From Bacteroidota bacterium (GTDB lineage: Bacteria > Bacteroidota > Bacteroidia > Bacteroidales > F082), in NCBI GenBank assembly GCA_002686705.1, contig NYYH01000006.1, forward strand, positions 1 through 44,887: 44,887 bases of DNA. The letters run 5' to 3'. Positions within the stretch are counted from its first letter, which is position 1. Every line of letters starts with the position of its first letter. This document shows, piece after piece, positions 32,337-41,934 of this stretch. The notes beneath the pieces were generated by a model. That model was given only the letters and a program-made list of their open reading frames with translations. It did no database searches and was not told the DNA's origin. The translations under genes were made by a program, and so were the position numbers.

Positions 32337-34799
32337 ATGTTAGGCAATTATTTTAAAATAGGATACAGAGTTCTTTTACGCCAGAAAGGGTACACTCTTT
32401 TAAACATACTTGGTTTAGCTGTTGGTATTGCCGTTTTTACATATATCTTTCTGTACATCCAAAACGAAATCCGTTACGACAGGCAATGGTCTAATTATGA
32501 AAATATTTATCGCGTTACAAGCGAATTTAATGTTGACGGAAAAGTTGAAAAATTGGCATTAACGCCGTTCAGACAGGCTGAAGATCTAGGCGGTAAGTTT
32601 TCTGAAGTAGTTCTTTCAACAAATATGTTTTTTACAGATCCCGCAGATATTAATGATGTTTCATCTGTGAAATATGAAGGAGAAGTGTATGAGATACCCG
32701 ACATTACATTAAGTGGACCTAATTTTTTTAAGCTATTTGATTACCCCTTTTTAGAAGGAAATCCCGATTTAGCTTTGAGTAAACCGAACTCAATGGTAAT
32801 TTCTTCAAGAATTGCCAGGAAAATTTTTGGAGCTAAATCGGCTATTGGAAAAAAACTTAAAACAGTAATTCGTGAATATACAGTTGTTGGAGTATTTGAG
32901 AAAAAAGGAAGATTGACACATCATAATTTTGATGCTATCGTATCAGTATCTTCACTGGATACGGCAGGACTTAATCGATTAAAGCAAGATTGGTACTGGC
33001 TTACATGTTACACATATGTAAAACTGAGCGATACAGCAAATATTGAGGATTTGGCTTTCTCATTTAACGAATATGCAGATGCGGAAAGAAAAAAAGTACT
33101 TGAAGAAGAGAATCTAGAAATTGATCCATATTTTACAAATAGGTTTGAGCCTGTCTCAAGTGTTCATTTCAATACTGATCTACAGTACGATTCACCATCA
33201 AATATTGATGCATCATTTCTGTATATTTTCGGAATAATTGCTGCGTTTATTCTGTTAACTGCCTCAATAAATTATATAAATCTTGCAACAGCACGTTCAC
33301 TTAAAAGAGCTAAAGAAATTGGTATACGTAAGGTAATTGGAGCTGTTAAACGGCAACTGGTATTTCAATACATAAGCGAATCAGTTATTCTAACTTTTAT
33401 TTCATTCATTTTGGCAATGACACTGGTTGAATCTTTTATGCCTCAATTTAATTTACTAGTAGGCAAGAATCTTACACTTGTGGATAGCATATTTTCAGGA
33501 GAAGGAATAATTTTTGGAATTATTCTGTTTTTTATTATTCTAGCTCTAGCAATTATAGGAGGAAGCTTCCCAGCTTTTATACTTACATCTTTTAATCCGG
33601 CAACTGTTCTGAAGGGTAATAATTTCGTGTCAGGCAAGTTTGGAAAACAACAAATTTCGGCTGGATTAATGCGACGGTTTTTAGTTACAGTACAATACGT
33701 AGTGTCAATTGGTATGATAATTTCCACATTTATTATATATTCTCAAATAAATTTCTTAAAGTCACATGATCTTGGTTTTGAGGACGAGAACATTGTAGTA
33801 ATAAATACACCTGACGACACCACTTTCACGCATCGCAAAGTCAAATTCATGGATGCTCTTGCTAAAGATAATTCAATACTAGAAGTTTCATCTGCCATAA
33901 ATGTTCCAGGATATACAGGAGGCAAAAATCTTTTTTATGTTGGCGACACAGCTGATCATAATATTCAGACATTAAATTATTATGGTGTGGGATACAACTA
34001 TTTTGAACTATTAAAAGCTTCATTATTGAAAGGCAGTCTCTTTTCCAAATCCCACAATATAGATTCAATTAATAGCTATATTGTAAATGAAGCTGCGGTC
34101 GATTTTTTGAAGCTTGATACGGTAATAGGAACTAAACTCCATATATCATATGAACAAGGTATTCGAAGTGGAGAAATCATAGGAGTAATTAAAAATTTTA
34201 ATTTCTCCTCTCTACGGCAAAACGTTGAACCACTGGTATTCGTCCTTGACCCAGAAAGGGTAAGATATATTCTTGTTAAATTTAAAGATAATGAACAAGA
34301 CCTGGCAATGATGCACATACAAAAAGTATGGAAAAAAATTAATGAAGGTAGTTTCTTACATTACACATTATTGGAAACAAAGCTTGAAAGTTTGTATAAT
34401 ATTGACAGAAAGATGCTTTCACTATTTATCTATTTTTCTGTTTTTGTTATTTTTATTTCCAGTATTGGTTTATACGGCCTTACTTCATTTCTCATACAAC
34501 AACGAACGAAAGAAATTGGAATTAGAAGAGTATTAGGCGGATCGGAATTGCAAATTATAATTATGTTGGCTAAGGTTTATTTGAGGATAGTACTATTTGC
34601 CGGGCTTATAGCATCAGTAATAGTGTATTTTTTAATGTATAATTGGTTAAATACTTTTGCATATCACATAACTATAAACGGATGGTATTTTGTAGCAGGC
34701 ATACTTATTACATTTACGATTGCATTTATCACTGTACTTATTCGCTCGTTCAAGGTTATTCATGAAAGCCCATCTGTGTCACTTAATTATTCTGGATAA
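32337..34799 (+). CDS. MacB/FtsX-type ABC transporter permease
   Basis: 820-aa intact permease of the long Bacteroidota type with two FtsX units. An N-terminal helix (about 20-42) precedes a large periplasmic MacB-like domain (about 45-280). Helices near 285-310 and 345-415 include the coupling segment SLKRAKEIGIRKVIGA. A further periplasmic domain (about 480-690) follows, then three C-terminal helices with QQRTKEIGIRRVLGG. Such permeases work by mechanotransmission with a separate ATPase to expel peptides, lipids or toxins. The partner ATPase upstream is frameshifted, so function may be lost or may use another ATPase. No HlyD-type adaptor or TolC gene is present. Confidence 0.9.
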   Translation: MLGNYFKIGYRVLLRQKGYTLLNILGLAVGIAVFTYIFLYIQNEIRYDRQWSNYENIYRVTSEFNVDGKVEKLALTPFRQAEDLGGKFSEVVLSTNMFFTDPADINDVSSVKYEGEVYEIPDITLSGPNFFKLFDYPFLEGNPDLALSKPNSMVISSRIARKIFGAKSAIGKKLKTVIREYTVVGVFEKKGRLTHHNFDAIVSVSSLDTAGLNRLKQDWYWLTCYTYVKLSDTANIEDLAFSFNEYADAERKKVLEEENLEIDPYFTNRFEPVSSVHFNTDLQYDSPSNIDASFLYIFGIIAAFILLTASINYINLATARSLKRAKEIGIRKVIGAVKRQLVFQYISESVILTFISFILAMTLVESFMPQFNLLVGKNLTLVDSIFSGEGIIFGIILFFIILALAIIGGSFPAFILTSFNPATVLKGNNFVSGKFGKQQISAGLMRRFLVTVQYVVSIGMIISTFIIYSQINFLKSHDLGFEDENIVVINTPDDTTFTHRKVKFMDALAKDNSILEVSSAINVPGYTGGKNLFYVGDTADHNIQTLNYYGVGYNYFELLKASLLKGSLFSKSHNIDSINSYIVNEAAVDFLKLDTVIGTKLHISYEQGIRSGEIIGVIKNFNFSSLRQNVEPLVFVLDPERVRYILVKFKDNEQDLAMMHIQKVWKKINEGSFLHYTLLETKLESLYNIDRKMLSLFIYFSVFVIFISSIGLYGLTSFLIQQRTKEIGIRRVLGGSELQIIIMLAKVYLRIVLFAGLIASVIVYFLMYNWLNTFAYHITINGWYFVAGILITFTIAFITVLIRSFKVIHESPSVSLNYSG

Positions 34800-34880
34800 G
34801 GTGGATAAAGTTAAGGATTGTATTTTCAGATTCAAAATACTTATATGCTTATAGATGTATGATATTTAATAAATCAAGCC

Positions 34881-35660
34881 TTAAATGCCCAATTGGTTTT
34901 TTAATTCCTTTATCCTCGATTTACTGACATTTACAATGCTACCATCTTTCAATTTAACGATGTAGCTTTCTTTGCCATATTTTTCAATTTTATCAATATG
35001 GTTAAGGTTGATTATATGTGATCGGTGAACTCTGGTAAAAGTTTTTGGCGGAAGAACTTTTTCCAGATAATTCATTGTGTCATTTTTTAAATATTTCTTA
35101 TCAGGAGTAAATATTTCAACATAATCATCTTGGGCTTCAATCTTTATAATAGTCTCTACTGGCACAACGTCAATTTTGGTGCCGGTTTTCACAAATAACC
35201 TCTCTACCTCTTCAATAGAATCCTTTTTTAAGTTGGTGAATGTCTCTATATTTTTGTTTTTTATCCTAGGTTCTTCGTCGGTTTCTACCCTGTTTTGTAA
35301 TCGAACCAGAACCTTGCTTACGGCTTCATTAAACCGCTCACGTGAGAACGGTTTCATTAAATAATCAACGGCACTAAGTTCAAAAGCTTTAATTGCATAT
35401 TGGTCGTATGCAGTTGTAAATATTATCTCCGGAACGTCATCTAATAATTCAATCATTTCAAAACCAGTTAATTTTGGCATTTGAATATCAAGAAAAATCA
35501 AATCAGGTTTAGTTTCGTTAATTGTTTTCACTCCAGCAAATCCATTCTGACATTCGCCTACGAGCTCAATATTGTTATTAGTTTTAATATAATCTTTTAC
35601 AAGGTTACGGGCCGGTGCCTCATCTTCAATAATTACTGTCCGTAGTTTATTCATAATCAT
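34881..35660 (-). CDS. LytTR-family response regulator
   Basis: 259-aa regulator: receiver domain (about 5-125) with Asp58 in IFLDIQMP and Lys103 in LMKPF, then a LytTR DNA-binding domain (about 155-255), recognised by FTRVHRSHIINLNHI. The start overlaps the kinase stop as ATGA, so the two are translationally coupled. An ATG two codons in is an alternative start. LytTR proteins usually bind imperfect direct repeats about 10 bp apart. The target is not evident here; the nearby LiaF-like gene suggests envelope-stress control. Confidence 0.93.
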   Translation of the reverse strand: MIMNKLRTVIIEDEAPARNLVKDYIKTNNNIELVGECQNGFAGVKTINETKPDLIFLDIQMPKLTGFEMIELLDDVPEIIFTTAYDQYAIKAFELSAVDYLMKPFSRERFNEAVSKVLVRLQNRVETDEEPRIKNKNIETFTNLKKDSIEEVERLFVKTGTKIDVVPVETIIKIEAQDDYVEIFTPDKKYLKNDTMNYLEKVLPPKTFTRVHRSHIINLNHIDKIEKYGKESYIVKLKDGSIVNVSKSRIKELKNQLGI

Positions 35661-36709
35661 TCACTTAATGGTAATTTTAGTGTTGCCCTGAAAATTAATT
35701 TTTCAGCTGAGATCTCCAATAAGTCGTGGCGTTTATAGATTATTTGTAAACGCTTTCTAATGTTTTTCAGTCCAATTCCTCCGCCTTTTTTCTTAACAGA
35801 TTTAGGGTCATATTCATTGCTAATTTCAATAATAACATTCTCACTATTATGTCTACAATTTAATTCAACCAGAACTTCTTCAGTACTATTATAAACTCCA
35901 TGTTTTATTGCATTTTCTAATAATGGTTGCAGTATCATGTTAGGAATAAGAAACTTTTTACATTCTTCAGGGATGTTTGTAGTAAAATTAAGACGATGTC
36001 CGAACCTTATCTTTTCGATATCAAGATATCGATGCAAATTATTAAATTCTTCTTTGAGGCTAGTTTTTTCTTCTTTGTCATGGCTTAATGTGTATCTTAA
36101 AAAATCAGACAACTTAATAACCATTTCTTGTGCTTTATCAGGATTAGTTATTGTAAGGGAGCTTATCGAGTTAAGGCTGTTAAATAGAAAGTGTGGATTT
36201 ATTTGCGATTTTAATGCTGAAAGTTCTGCCTCATTTACCAGGGTTTGCAATTCGGCTTCTACTTTTAGTTTCTCTTGTAGGTCTTCATAGAAAAGCATTA
36301 CATAGTAGAACATAATAAATAGCAGATAATAAAAGATTCCTGTTATTACACGCCAAGGAAGACTGTCATTTAAAAACTCTCGGTAAGAATTTGACTCCGG
36401 GAAAATATTTATTAAGATAAAGTATGAAACTGCAATCCATGCGCCAATTGTAAGTACTATAATAATTAAGTGATTAAATAGTAGGTCAAATATGTTAGGA
36501 GTTTCCTTTAAATTAAATCTAATTACGTACCAAAGATTAAGGCCTATAAGTGCAAAAAGCATGTTAAATACTGCCGAATCGGTCAAACTTATCATGCTTT
36601 CAACTCCATAGAAGAAGTTAATTATAAATGTTTGGATCAAAAATATTGTAATCCATATTGCAAAGTAAGCAAGAAGGTAATTTCTATTTTTGGAAATAGG
36701 ATTTCGCAT
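35657..36709 (-). CDS. LytS-like sensor histidine kinase
   Basis: 350-aa kinase of the His_kinase (PF06580) type. Four membrane helices (about 12-33, 45-63, 78-102, 120-141) without a large sensor domain are followed by a short coiled coil and the H-box ALKSQINPHFLFNSLNSIS with His173. The ATP-binding part has LQPLLENAIKHGV and GGGIGLKNIRKRL. It should phosphorylate the LytTR regulator, with which it overlaps by 4 bp. Sensing is probably within the membrane. The LiaF-like gene lies 216 bp upstream on the same strand. Confidence 0.93.
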   Translation of the reverse strand: MRNPISKNRNYLLAYFAIWITIFLIQTFIINFFYGVESMISLTDSAVFNMLFALIGLNLWYVIRFNLKETPNIFDLLFNHLIIIVLTIGAWIAVSYFILINIFPESNSYREFLNDSLPWRVITGIFYYLLFIMFYYVMLFYEDLQEKLKVEAELQTLVNEAELSALKSQINPHFLFNSLNSISSLTITNPDKAQEMVIKLSDFLRYTLSHDKEEKTSLKEEFNNLHRYLDIEKIRFGHRLNFTTNIPEECKKFLIPNMILQPLLENAIKHGVYNSTEEVLVELNCRHNSENVIIEISNEYDPKSVKKKGGGIGLKNIRKRLQIIYKRHDLLEISAEKLIFRATLKLPLSE

Positions 36710-36925
36710 AATTGTTAATTACAATAAAAGTTAGTTTAAATATGAAAAAACAAACTTCAGCATAAATTACAACGCAATTATATTACTCAAAACCTATAAA
36801 GATCAGCAAAGCATCTTGTCGACTTTCAAAAAGATCTATTTTGTTCGGGTAATTTGATATTCAAAAAACAATATTTATTAATTCTTATTGTGAAGAAAAT
36901 CTACAACTTTATGTATAAACTCCAA

Positions 36926-37639
36926 TTAGAAGCTTTTTATTTCAATTCCACCAAAAATAACGGCACCTTTTAAATTAAGAACATTACCATACTCAGTTTC
37001 TTGTGGCCTTATTGCTCTTTTATCGTTAAATCCACCGAAAATGGAGAACATATCTGATTTCACAACCCAATTATCCGGAATTATAAGCTTGGATCCTCCA
37101 AACAGAGTAAACACATCAATAGTACATCCATCTGAAGACAATTCAGCATCTCTAAAATTAAACTCGGAACCACCAAAAATTGCTGTTATATCACCACCTT
37201 TAAAATCTTTTGATTGGATAATTTTTGAGCCTCCTCCTAAAATTGACACATCTTCCAAATAGTCATTAGAGCTTTTATCTTTGCCAGGCCCAACCTTATT
37301 TTGATCTTTAGGCCAGCCTCTTCCTCTCTTAGTTAATACAATCACTCCTATTCCTATTAGTATTGCAGGCCAGAAAACTTGAGATAAGGAAATGCTATAA
37401 TTAACAAGGCTTGGTAACCAAAAAATAATCCCAAAGCCTATTAATATATAACCTGGAATTGATCGATCTCTTGTAGCAAGCAGAACCACCCCAATTCCAA
37501 TTAGTAATGTTTTCCATGAGAAAATGTAATATCGAATGGGTAGATCACTTAAGTTAAAAGTATCCAATAGCAGTAATCCTCCTGCTACAATAAGTATTAT
37601 TGCGATAATTAATTTTCTGTCAGTTGATTTATTTTCCAT
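36926..37639 (-). CDS. LiaF-like membrane protein (DUF5668 plus LiaF C-terminal fold)
   Basis: 237-aa protein. The N-terminal half has four membrane helices in two hairpins (about 8-27, 40-56, 61-80, 88-103). The C-terminal half is a beta-solenoid-like domain with a repeated FGG motif at 155-157, 180-182, 201-203 and 229-231, plus GGG at 135-137, as in LiaF and the 'cell wall-active antibiotics response' proteins. LiaF restrains a LiaRS-type system in Bacillus. Here a LytS/LytTR pair lies downstream, so a similar regulatory role is plausible but inferred. A -7 box TAGTTTTG lies 26 nt upstream. Confidence 0.85.
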   Translation of the reverse strand: MENKSTDRKLIIAIILIVAGGLLLLDTFNLSDLPIRYYIFSWKTLLIGIGVVLLATRDRSIPGYILIGFGIIFWLPSLVNYSISLSQVFWPAILIGIGVIVLTKRGRGWPKDQNKVGPGKDKSSNDYLEDVSILGGGSKIIQSKDFKGGDITAIFGGSEFNFRDAELSSDGCTIDVFTLFGGSKLIIPDNWVVKSDMFSIFGGFNDKRAIRPQETEYGNVLNLKGAVIFGGIEIKSF

Positions 37640-37665
37640 GATAGTAAATATTACGATTTAAAAGG

Positions 37666-37673
37666 CAAAACTA
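37666..37673 (-). promoter_or_regulatory. -7 promoter box of the LiaF-like gene (TAGTTTTG)
   Basis: Exact TAnnTTTG on the minus strand, 26 nt before the ATG. Transcription may extend into the kinase/regulator pair. Confidence 0.4.
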
Positions 37674-37800
37674 TTATGTTTGGGCACTAATGTAAATAAA
37701 AATTCGGTAATTGGAGGAATTTTATCGGTGGTTGGCGATTTTCGAAATAACGAAGTAGGATATTGCAGTTGTGATTTCAAACATTCTTATGAATCCCAAC

Positions 37801-38799
37801 TTATTCCTGAAGATGCTTTCTAAAAAGCCCAGCCTCTGATCCAACCCAATCAAAGTCTTGAAAAACACTTGCAACAGCTTCTTCATATTCATCAAACGAT
37901 TTGGTCTTTTTTATACTATTAAATAGCTTTTGATGATTGTTAAATGAATAAGCCATAAATCCCCATAATTCTTTTAACACACCAGTTGCCTGTGGTCTGT
38001 CATTCATTTTCTTTCGGTAAGCAATATAAAGGTCGGTAATAAACTTATAGGCAATTTCTTTTTGCTCAGACAACTCAGGAACTTTTCCGTTTTTCATTTT
38101 CATTGGTAAAAATGGATCTACTAGCAATCCTCTTCCAATCATAAATCTATTTGTTGTTCTTAAATTGTTTCGAAATCCCTTTAAATCAGAAACGGAAAAT
38201 ACATCGCCATTGTAAACTACATCAATATTGCTTTTTGAAAGGGCTCTTTTAAGTGCTTCAATTCGTACATTACCCGCGTAAAGTTGTTTTCCAATTCTAG
38301 CATGAATAGTAAGCTCGGAAATATTGAATGAGTTGAAAATTTTAATTAAGTCTAATATCTCATCCTCTGCAAAATACCCTAACCTGCATTTTATTGAAAA
38401 ATCAATATCAATTTCGGGCATCACTTTTTCCAGAATCTTATTAACCAAATCAGGATATGGCAGCAACCCTGACCCTCTTTTTTTGTTTGCAACTCTGGAG
38501 TATGGACATCCAAGATTCCAGTTTATTTCTTTAAATCCTTTGGTGTTACAGAATTGTGTAAAACGTATTATTTCTACAGCATCTTTTGATAGTATTTGAG
38601 GAACAACCTCAACCTTGTTTTGATATGGATAATTAAACTCAAACGCTCTTTTTGCAATACTATTAGGTTTTTGATTTCCTGTAAAAAAAGGTGTAAACAG
38701 TTTGTCAACACCGCCAAAATATTTTGTATAAACCTCACGGTATGGATGGGTTGTTATTCCTTGAAAGGGTGCGAGGTATATTTTGAGATCCGGATTCAT
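37801..38799 (-). CDS. tRNA-dihydrouridine synthase
   Basis: 332-aa flavoenzyme with a TIM barrel: LAPFQGITTHPYR at the start, the catalytic loop NWNLGCPYSRVANKKRGSGLL with Cys98, the KCRLGY lysine region and the IGRGLLVDPFL phosphate site. It reduces uridines in the D-loop of tRNA with NADPH and FMN. Family is certain; whether DusA, DusB or DusC specificity applies is not. It follows aspS by 41 bp and is probably in the same transcript. Confidence 0.93.
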   Translation of the reverse strand: MNPDLKIYLAPFQGITTHPYREVYTKYFGGVDKLFTPFFTGNQKPNSIAKRAFEFNYPYQNKVEVVPQILSKDAVEIIRFTQFCNTKGFKEINWNLGCPYSRVANKKRGSGLLPYPDLVNKILEKVMPEIDIDFSIKCRLGYFAEDEILDLIKIFNSFNISELTIHARIGKQLYAGNVRIEALKRALSKSNIDVVYNGDVFSVSDLKGFRNNLRTTNRFMIGRGLLVDPFLPMKMKNGKVPELSEQKEIAYKFITDLYIAYRKKMNDRPQATGVLKELWGFMAYSFNNHQKLFNSIKKTKSFDEYEEAVASVFQDFDWVGSEAGLFRKHLQE

Positions 38800-38840
38800 T
38801 CGAAATCTTAATAATTGGAAGCCTGAATTTCAGATTTAAA

Positions 38841-40589
38841 TTACTTTGCCACCTTCAATCCTAATTCATCCAATTGCTCTTCAGCAATTACAGATGGTGT
38901 ATCGATCATAATATCACGACCAGAGTTGTTTTTTGGAAAAGCGATAAAATCACGAATAGAATCCTGACCTCCAAATAAAGCTACTAAACGATCAAATCCA
39001 AGTGCAATGCCACCATGTGGTGGCGCACCGAATTCAAATGCATTCATCAAAAAACCAAATTGTTCCTGTGCTTCTTCGTCAGTAAAACCAAGATGTTTGA
39101 ACATGAGTTTCTGCAAGCTGCGATCATGTATACGAATAGAACCACCACCGATTTCAACTCCATTGATTACCAAGTCGTATGCATTAGCACGTACTTTACC
39201 AGGTTTAGTGTCCAGAAGGTCTAAATCTTCAGCTTTTGGGGAGGTAAAAGGATGGTGCATTGCATGATATCTACGTGATTCTTCGTCCCATTCAAGTAAT
39301 GGAAAATCTACAACCCAAAGAGGAATAAAGACATTGGGGTTGCGAAGTTCTAACCTGTTACCCATTTCAAGACGCAATTCACTAAGTTGTTTTCTGGTTT
39401 TATCCTCTTCGCCTGAAAGTACAAGCATAAGGTCTCCTGGTTTCGCATTCATTTTTTGAGCCCAAACGTTAAAAGCTTCCTGATCGAAGAATTTATCTAC
39501 AGATGATTTAAAACTACCATCTTCATTGTATTTCACGTAAACGAGTCCCTTAGCTCCGATTTGCGGTTTTCTTACAAAATCAGTTAGCTTGTCTAATTGT
39601 TTACGTGAGTAATTTGCACATCCACCAGCCACTATACCAACAACAAGTTCTGAATCATCAAATATATTGAAACCCTTTTTTTGAGCCAATTCATTTATCT
39701 CAATAAACTTCATCCCAAACCTCAAATCTGGCTTGTCACTGCCATAATATTTAATAGCATCAGCATATTCAATGTGTGGAAGTTCGGGAATGTCAATACC
39801 TTTAATTGTTTTGAAAAGATACTTGATCAATCCTTCAAATGTGTTAAGCACATCGTTTTGTTCAACAAATGCCATTTCGCAGTCTATTTGGGTAAACTCA
39901 GGCTGACGGTCAGCACGAAGATCTTCGTCGCGAAAGCATCTAACCAACTGGTAATAGCGATCGTAACCTGCAACCATTAATAGTTGTTTGAACGTCTGTG
40001 GCGATTGAGGTAATGCGTAAAACTGCCCTTCATTCATTCTTGAGGGAACAACAAAGTCACGAGCACCTTCCGGAGTTGATTTGATTAAATACGGGGTTTC
40101 TATTTCAAAAAATTGCTGTCCATCTAGATATTTTCTTGTCTCAATGGAAAGCCGATTTCTAAGTTCTAGATTTCTTCTTAACGGTTGACGACGAAGATCA
40201 AGATAACGGTATTTCATCCTAATTTCTTCTCCTCCATCAGTATTATCTTCAATAGTAAATGGGGGAGTTTTGGATGAATTAAGAAGCTTGAGTGAACCTA
40301 GGTCAATTTCAATTTCACCAGTAACCATATTTGGATTCTTCGATTCGCGCTCAATTACAGTTCCTGTTACTTGTATAACATATTCACGACCAAGCTTTCT
40401 CGCAGCTTCAATAAGCATATTAGCAGATCTTCCTTCTTCCAAAAGTAATTGAGTAATTCCGTAACGATCACGTAAGTCAATCCAAATTAAACCACCTTTA
40501 TCGCGAATTTTTTGCACCCATCCCGCAAGGGTTACTTCTTTATTAACGTCTTCTATTTTAAGTTCTCCGCAAGTATGTGAACGTAGCAT
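38841..40589 (-). CDS. aspS: Aspartate--tRNA ligase
   Basis: 582-aa class IIb synthetase of bacterial type. An N-terminal OB-fold anticodon-binding domain (1-105) is followed by the catalytic core with motif 2 ([23 protein letters not shown]) interrupted by the bacterial GAD insertion (about 285-415), and by motif 3 [15 protein letters not shown] near the C-terminus. It charges tRNA-Asp. It is followed by the dus gene, so both act on tRNA. A cyclophilin gene lies 77 bp upstream on the same strand. Confidence 0.97.
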   Translation of the reverse strand: MLRSHTCGELKIEDVNKEVTLAGWVQKIRDKGGLIWIDLRDRYGITQLLLEEGRSANMLIEAARKLGREYVIQVTGTVIERESKNPNMVTGEIEIDLGSLKLLNSSKTPPFTIEDNTDGGEEIRMKYRYLDLRRQPLRRNLELRNRLSIETRKYLDGQQFFEIETPYLIKSTPEGARDFVVPSRMNEGQFYALPQSPQTFKQLLMVAGYDRYYQLVRCFRDEDLRADRQPEFTQIDCEMAFVEQNDVLNTFEGLIKYLFKTIKGIDIPELPHIEYADAIKYYGSDKPDLRFGMKFIEINELAQKKGFNIFDDSELVVGIVAGGCANYSRKQLDKLTDFVRKPQIGAKGLVYVKYNEDGSFKSSVDKFFDQEAFNVWAQKMNAKPGDLMLVLSGEEDKTRKQLSELRLEMGNRLELRNPNVFIPLWVVDFPLLEWDEESRRYHAMHHPFTSPKAEDLDLLDTKPGKVRANAYDLVINGVEIGGGSIRIHDRSLQKLMFKHLGFTDEEAQEQFGFLMNAFEFGAPPHGGIALGFDRLVALFGGQDSIRDFIAFPKNNSGRDIMIDTPSVIAEEQLDELGLKVAK

Positions 40590-40666
40590 TATTAATTAAT
40601 TATTTAGGATGTATTATAAACTATTTTCAGTTGGCGAAGTTACAAAAAAGGAGGCTATTAATTGAT

Positions 40667-41242
40667 TCAATAAACTATTCGCATATTATTAATAGGGATT
40701 CTTGGCTCAAGATATTGATCTTTTTCGGGTTGCTGGTGAATCTGTCGAATTACATCCATACCATCGATCACTTTCCCAAAGGCTGCAAAACCGTAATTAT
40801 CCGGGTTTCTGTTGCCACCACAATCTAATGATGGCTGATCACCAACGCAGATGAAAAACTCAAATGTGGCTGTACCTGGTCCGTACCTTGCCATGGATAT
40901 TACACCATCAAGATGCTTAATTCCTGTTTGTTTTGTGTTTTCATGTGCAATTGGGGGTAATGCCTGAGGGTGATCATCTTCATATAACCCGCCTTGAACC
41001 ACCTCAATTCTTATCTTGCTATCGGGTTGATTGTTAGGAGTTACTACCCTATAGAAAGTTGCCCCTTCATACCTTTTTTCATCAATATATCTAATAAAGT
41101 TTTTCGATGTTAGTGGCGCTTCTTTTTCATAAAGTTCAAGTGTAATTTCTCCTAAGTTAGTTTCAATAATAACTTTGGGATTATTTTGTTTACAAGAAAC
41201 GAGTAATGTAATTAATGATAAAAGAACAATCAGTTTTTCCAT
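40667..41242 (-). CDS. Cyclophilin-type peptidyl-prolyl isomerase, lipoprotein
   Basis: 191-aa protein from the internal ATG at 41242, chosen because MEKLIVLLSLITLLVSC gives a standard lipoprotein signal (Cys17) and because the longer frame (to 41287) runs through the promoter box. The cyclophilin fold is clear: GEITLELYEKEAPLTSKNFI, GATFYRVV with the catalytic Arg, VVQGG, GVISMARYGPGTATFEFFIC and FGKVIDGMDVI. It catalyses proline isomerisation in exported proteins. The -7 box ends only 6 nt before the start, so the mRNA may be leaderless. Confidence 0.9.
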   Translation of the reverse strand: MEKLIVLLSLITLLVSCKQNNPKVIIETNLGEITLELYEKEAPLTSKNFIRYIDEKRYEGATFYRVVTPNNQPDSKIRIEVVQGGLYEDDHPQALPPIAHENTKQTGIKHLDGVISMARYGPGTATFEFFICVGDQPSLDCGGNRNPDNYGFAAFGKVIDGMDVIRQIHQQPEKDQYLEPRIPINNMRIVY

Positions 41243-41248
41243 GGTAAT

Positions 41249-41256
41249 CAAAAATA
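41249..41256 (-). promoter_or_regulatory. -7 promoter box of the cyclophilin gene (TATTTTTG)
   Basis: Exact TAnnTTTG on the minus strand, 6 nt before the chosen ATG. It lies inside the longer upstream frame and thereby excludes that start if functional. Confidence 0.45.
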
Positions 41257-41299
41257 CAATATTTTCGTAAGGTGCCGGATTAATCAACGACTAACTAGC

Positions 41300-41932
41300 A
41301 TGGCCAAAGAAAATCGGAAATATAAGTTAAAACACATACCGGATTCTATTAGAGATTCACAAACCTGGCAGCTTTCAAGAAAGAAATTTATTAATGGTGT
41401 TCTTCTGGGTGGCATAGCTGCTAATTTCCCTTCAATCTCATTATTGGGCAAAAACATTAATAAAACAGAAAAACTTTCTGCAAATCAGCTTTCAATTATA
41501 GTATCTGTACAAAAAATACTCTTTCCATCTGATGATAATGGTCCTGGTGCTTATGATGTAATGTCCGACAAGTATTTGCTGTGGGTAATATCTGATGTTA
41601 GAATGGATCCTGAAGAAATAGAGTATATAATTAACGGAGCCGATTGGGTTGATGAAACTGCTGAAGAGAACTTTTTGAAAAGTTACAACAAATTATCACA
41701 ATCTGAAAAAGAAACATTAATTGCAGATATATCAATTGAACCTTGGGGCAAAAGTTGGCTGGGTGTAATACTTACTTTTATTTTTGAAGCTTTACTTAGT
41801 GATCCTCAATATGCTGGAAATCCTGAGGCAATTGGGTGGGACTGGCTAAAGCATAATCCCGGATATCCAAGACCAACAAAACCATTAATATATCCTGAGA
41901 TATTAGCAATGGTTTCAAAAAATACTAATTAA
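41300..41932 (+). CDS. Gluconate 2-dehydrogenase subunit 3 family protein
   Basis: 210-aa protein with a Tat-like signal (LSRKKFINGVLLGGIAANF, about 25-43; an Arg-Lys rather than twin-Arg core), then a helical domain of the Gluconate_2-dh3 family (LSIIVSVQKILFPSDDNGPGAY onwards, WDWLKHNPGYPRP at the end). In FAD-dependent sugar and alcohol dehydrogenases this small subunit helps fold and export the catalytic subunit, which usually lacks its own signal. That fits here: the GMC gene follows after 2 bp and has no signal peptide. The usual cytochrome c subunit is absent. Confidence 0.85.
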   Translation: MAKENRKYKLKHIPDSIRDSQTWQLSRKKFINGVLLGGIAANFPSISLLGKNINKTEKLSANQLSIIVSVQKILFPSDDNGPGAYDVMSDKYLLWVISDVRMDPEEIEYIINGADWVDETAEENFLKSYNKLSQSEKETLIADISIEPWGKSWLGVILTFIFEALLSDPQYAGNPEAIGWDWLKHNPGYPRPTKPLIYPEILAMVSKNTN

Positions 41933-41934
41933 TA

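Noticed and set aside
28419..34799. A phage-defence or retron-like system around the broken genes
   Set aside because: No nuclease, reverse transcriptase or toxin motifs; the genes fit an ordinary two-component/ABC exporter module.
35937..36290. 117-codon plus-strand frame within the LytS-like kinase
   Set aside because: Antisense shadow of the H-box region.
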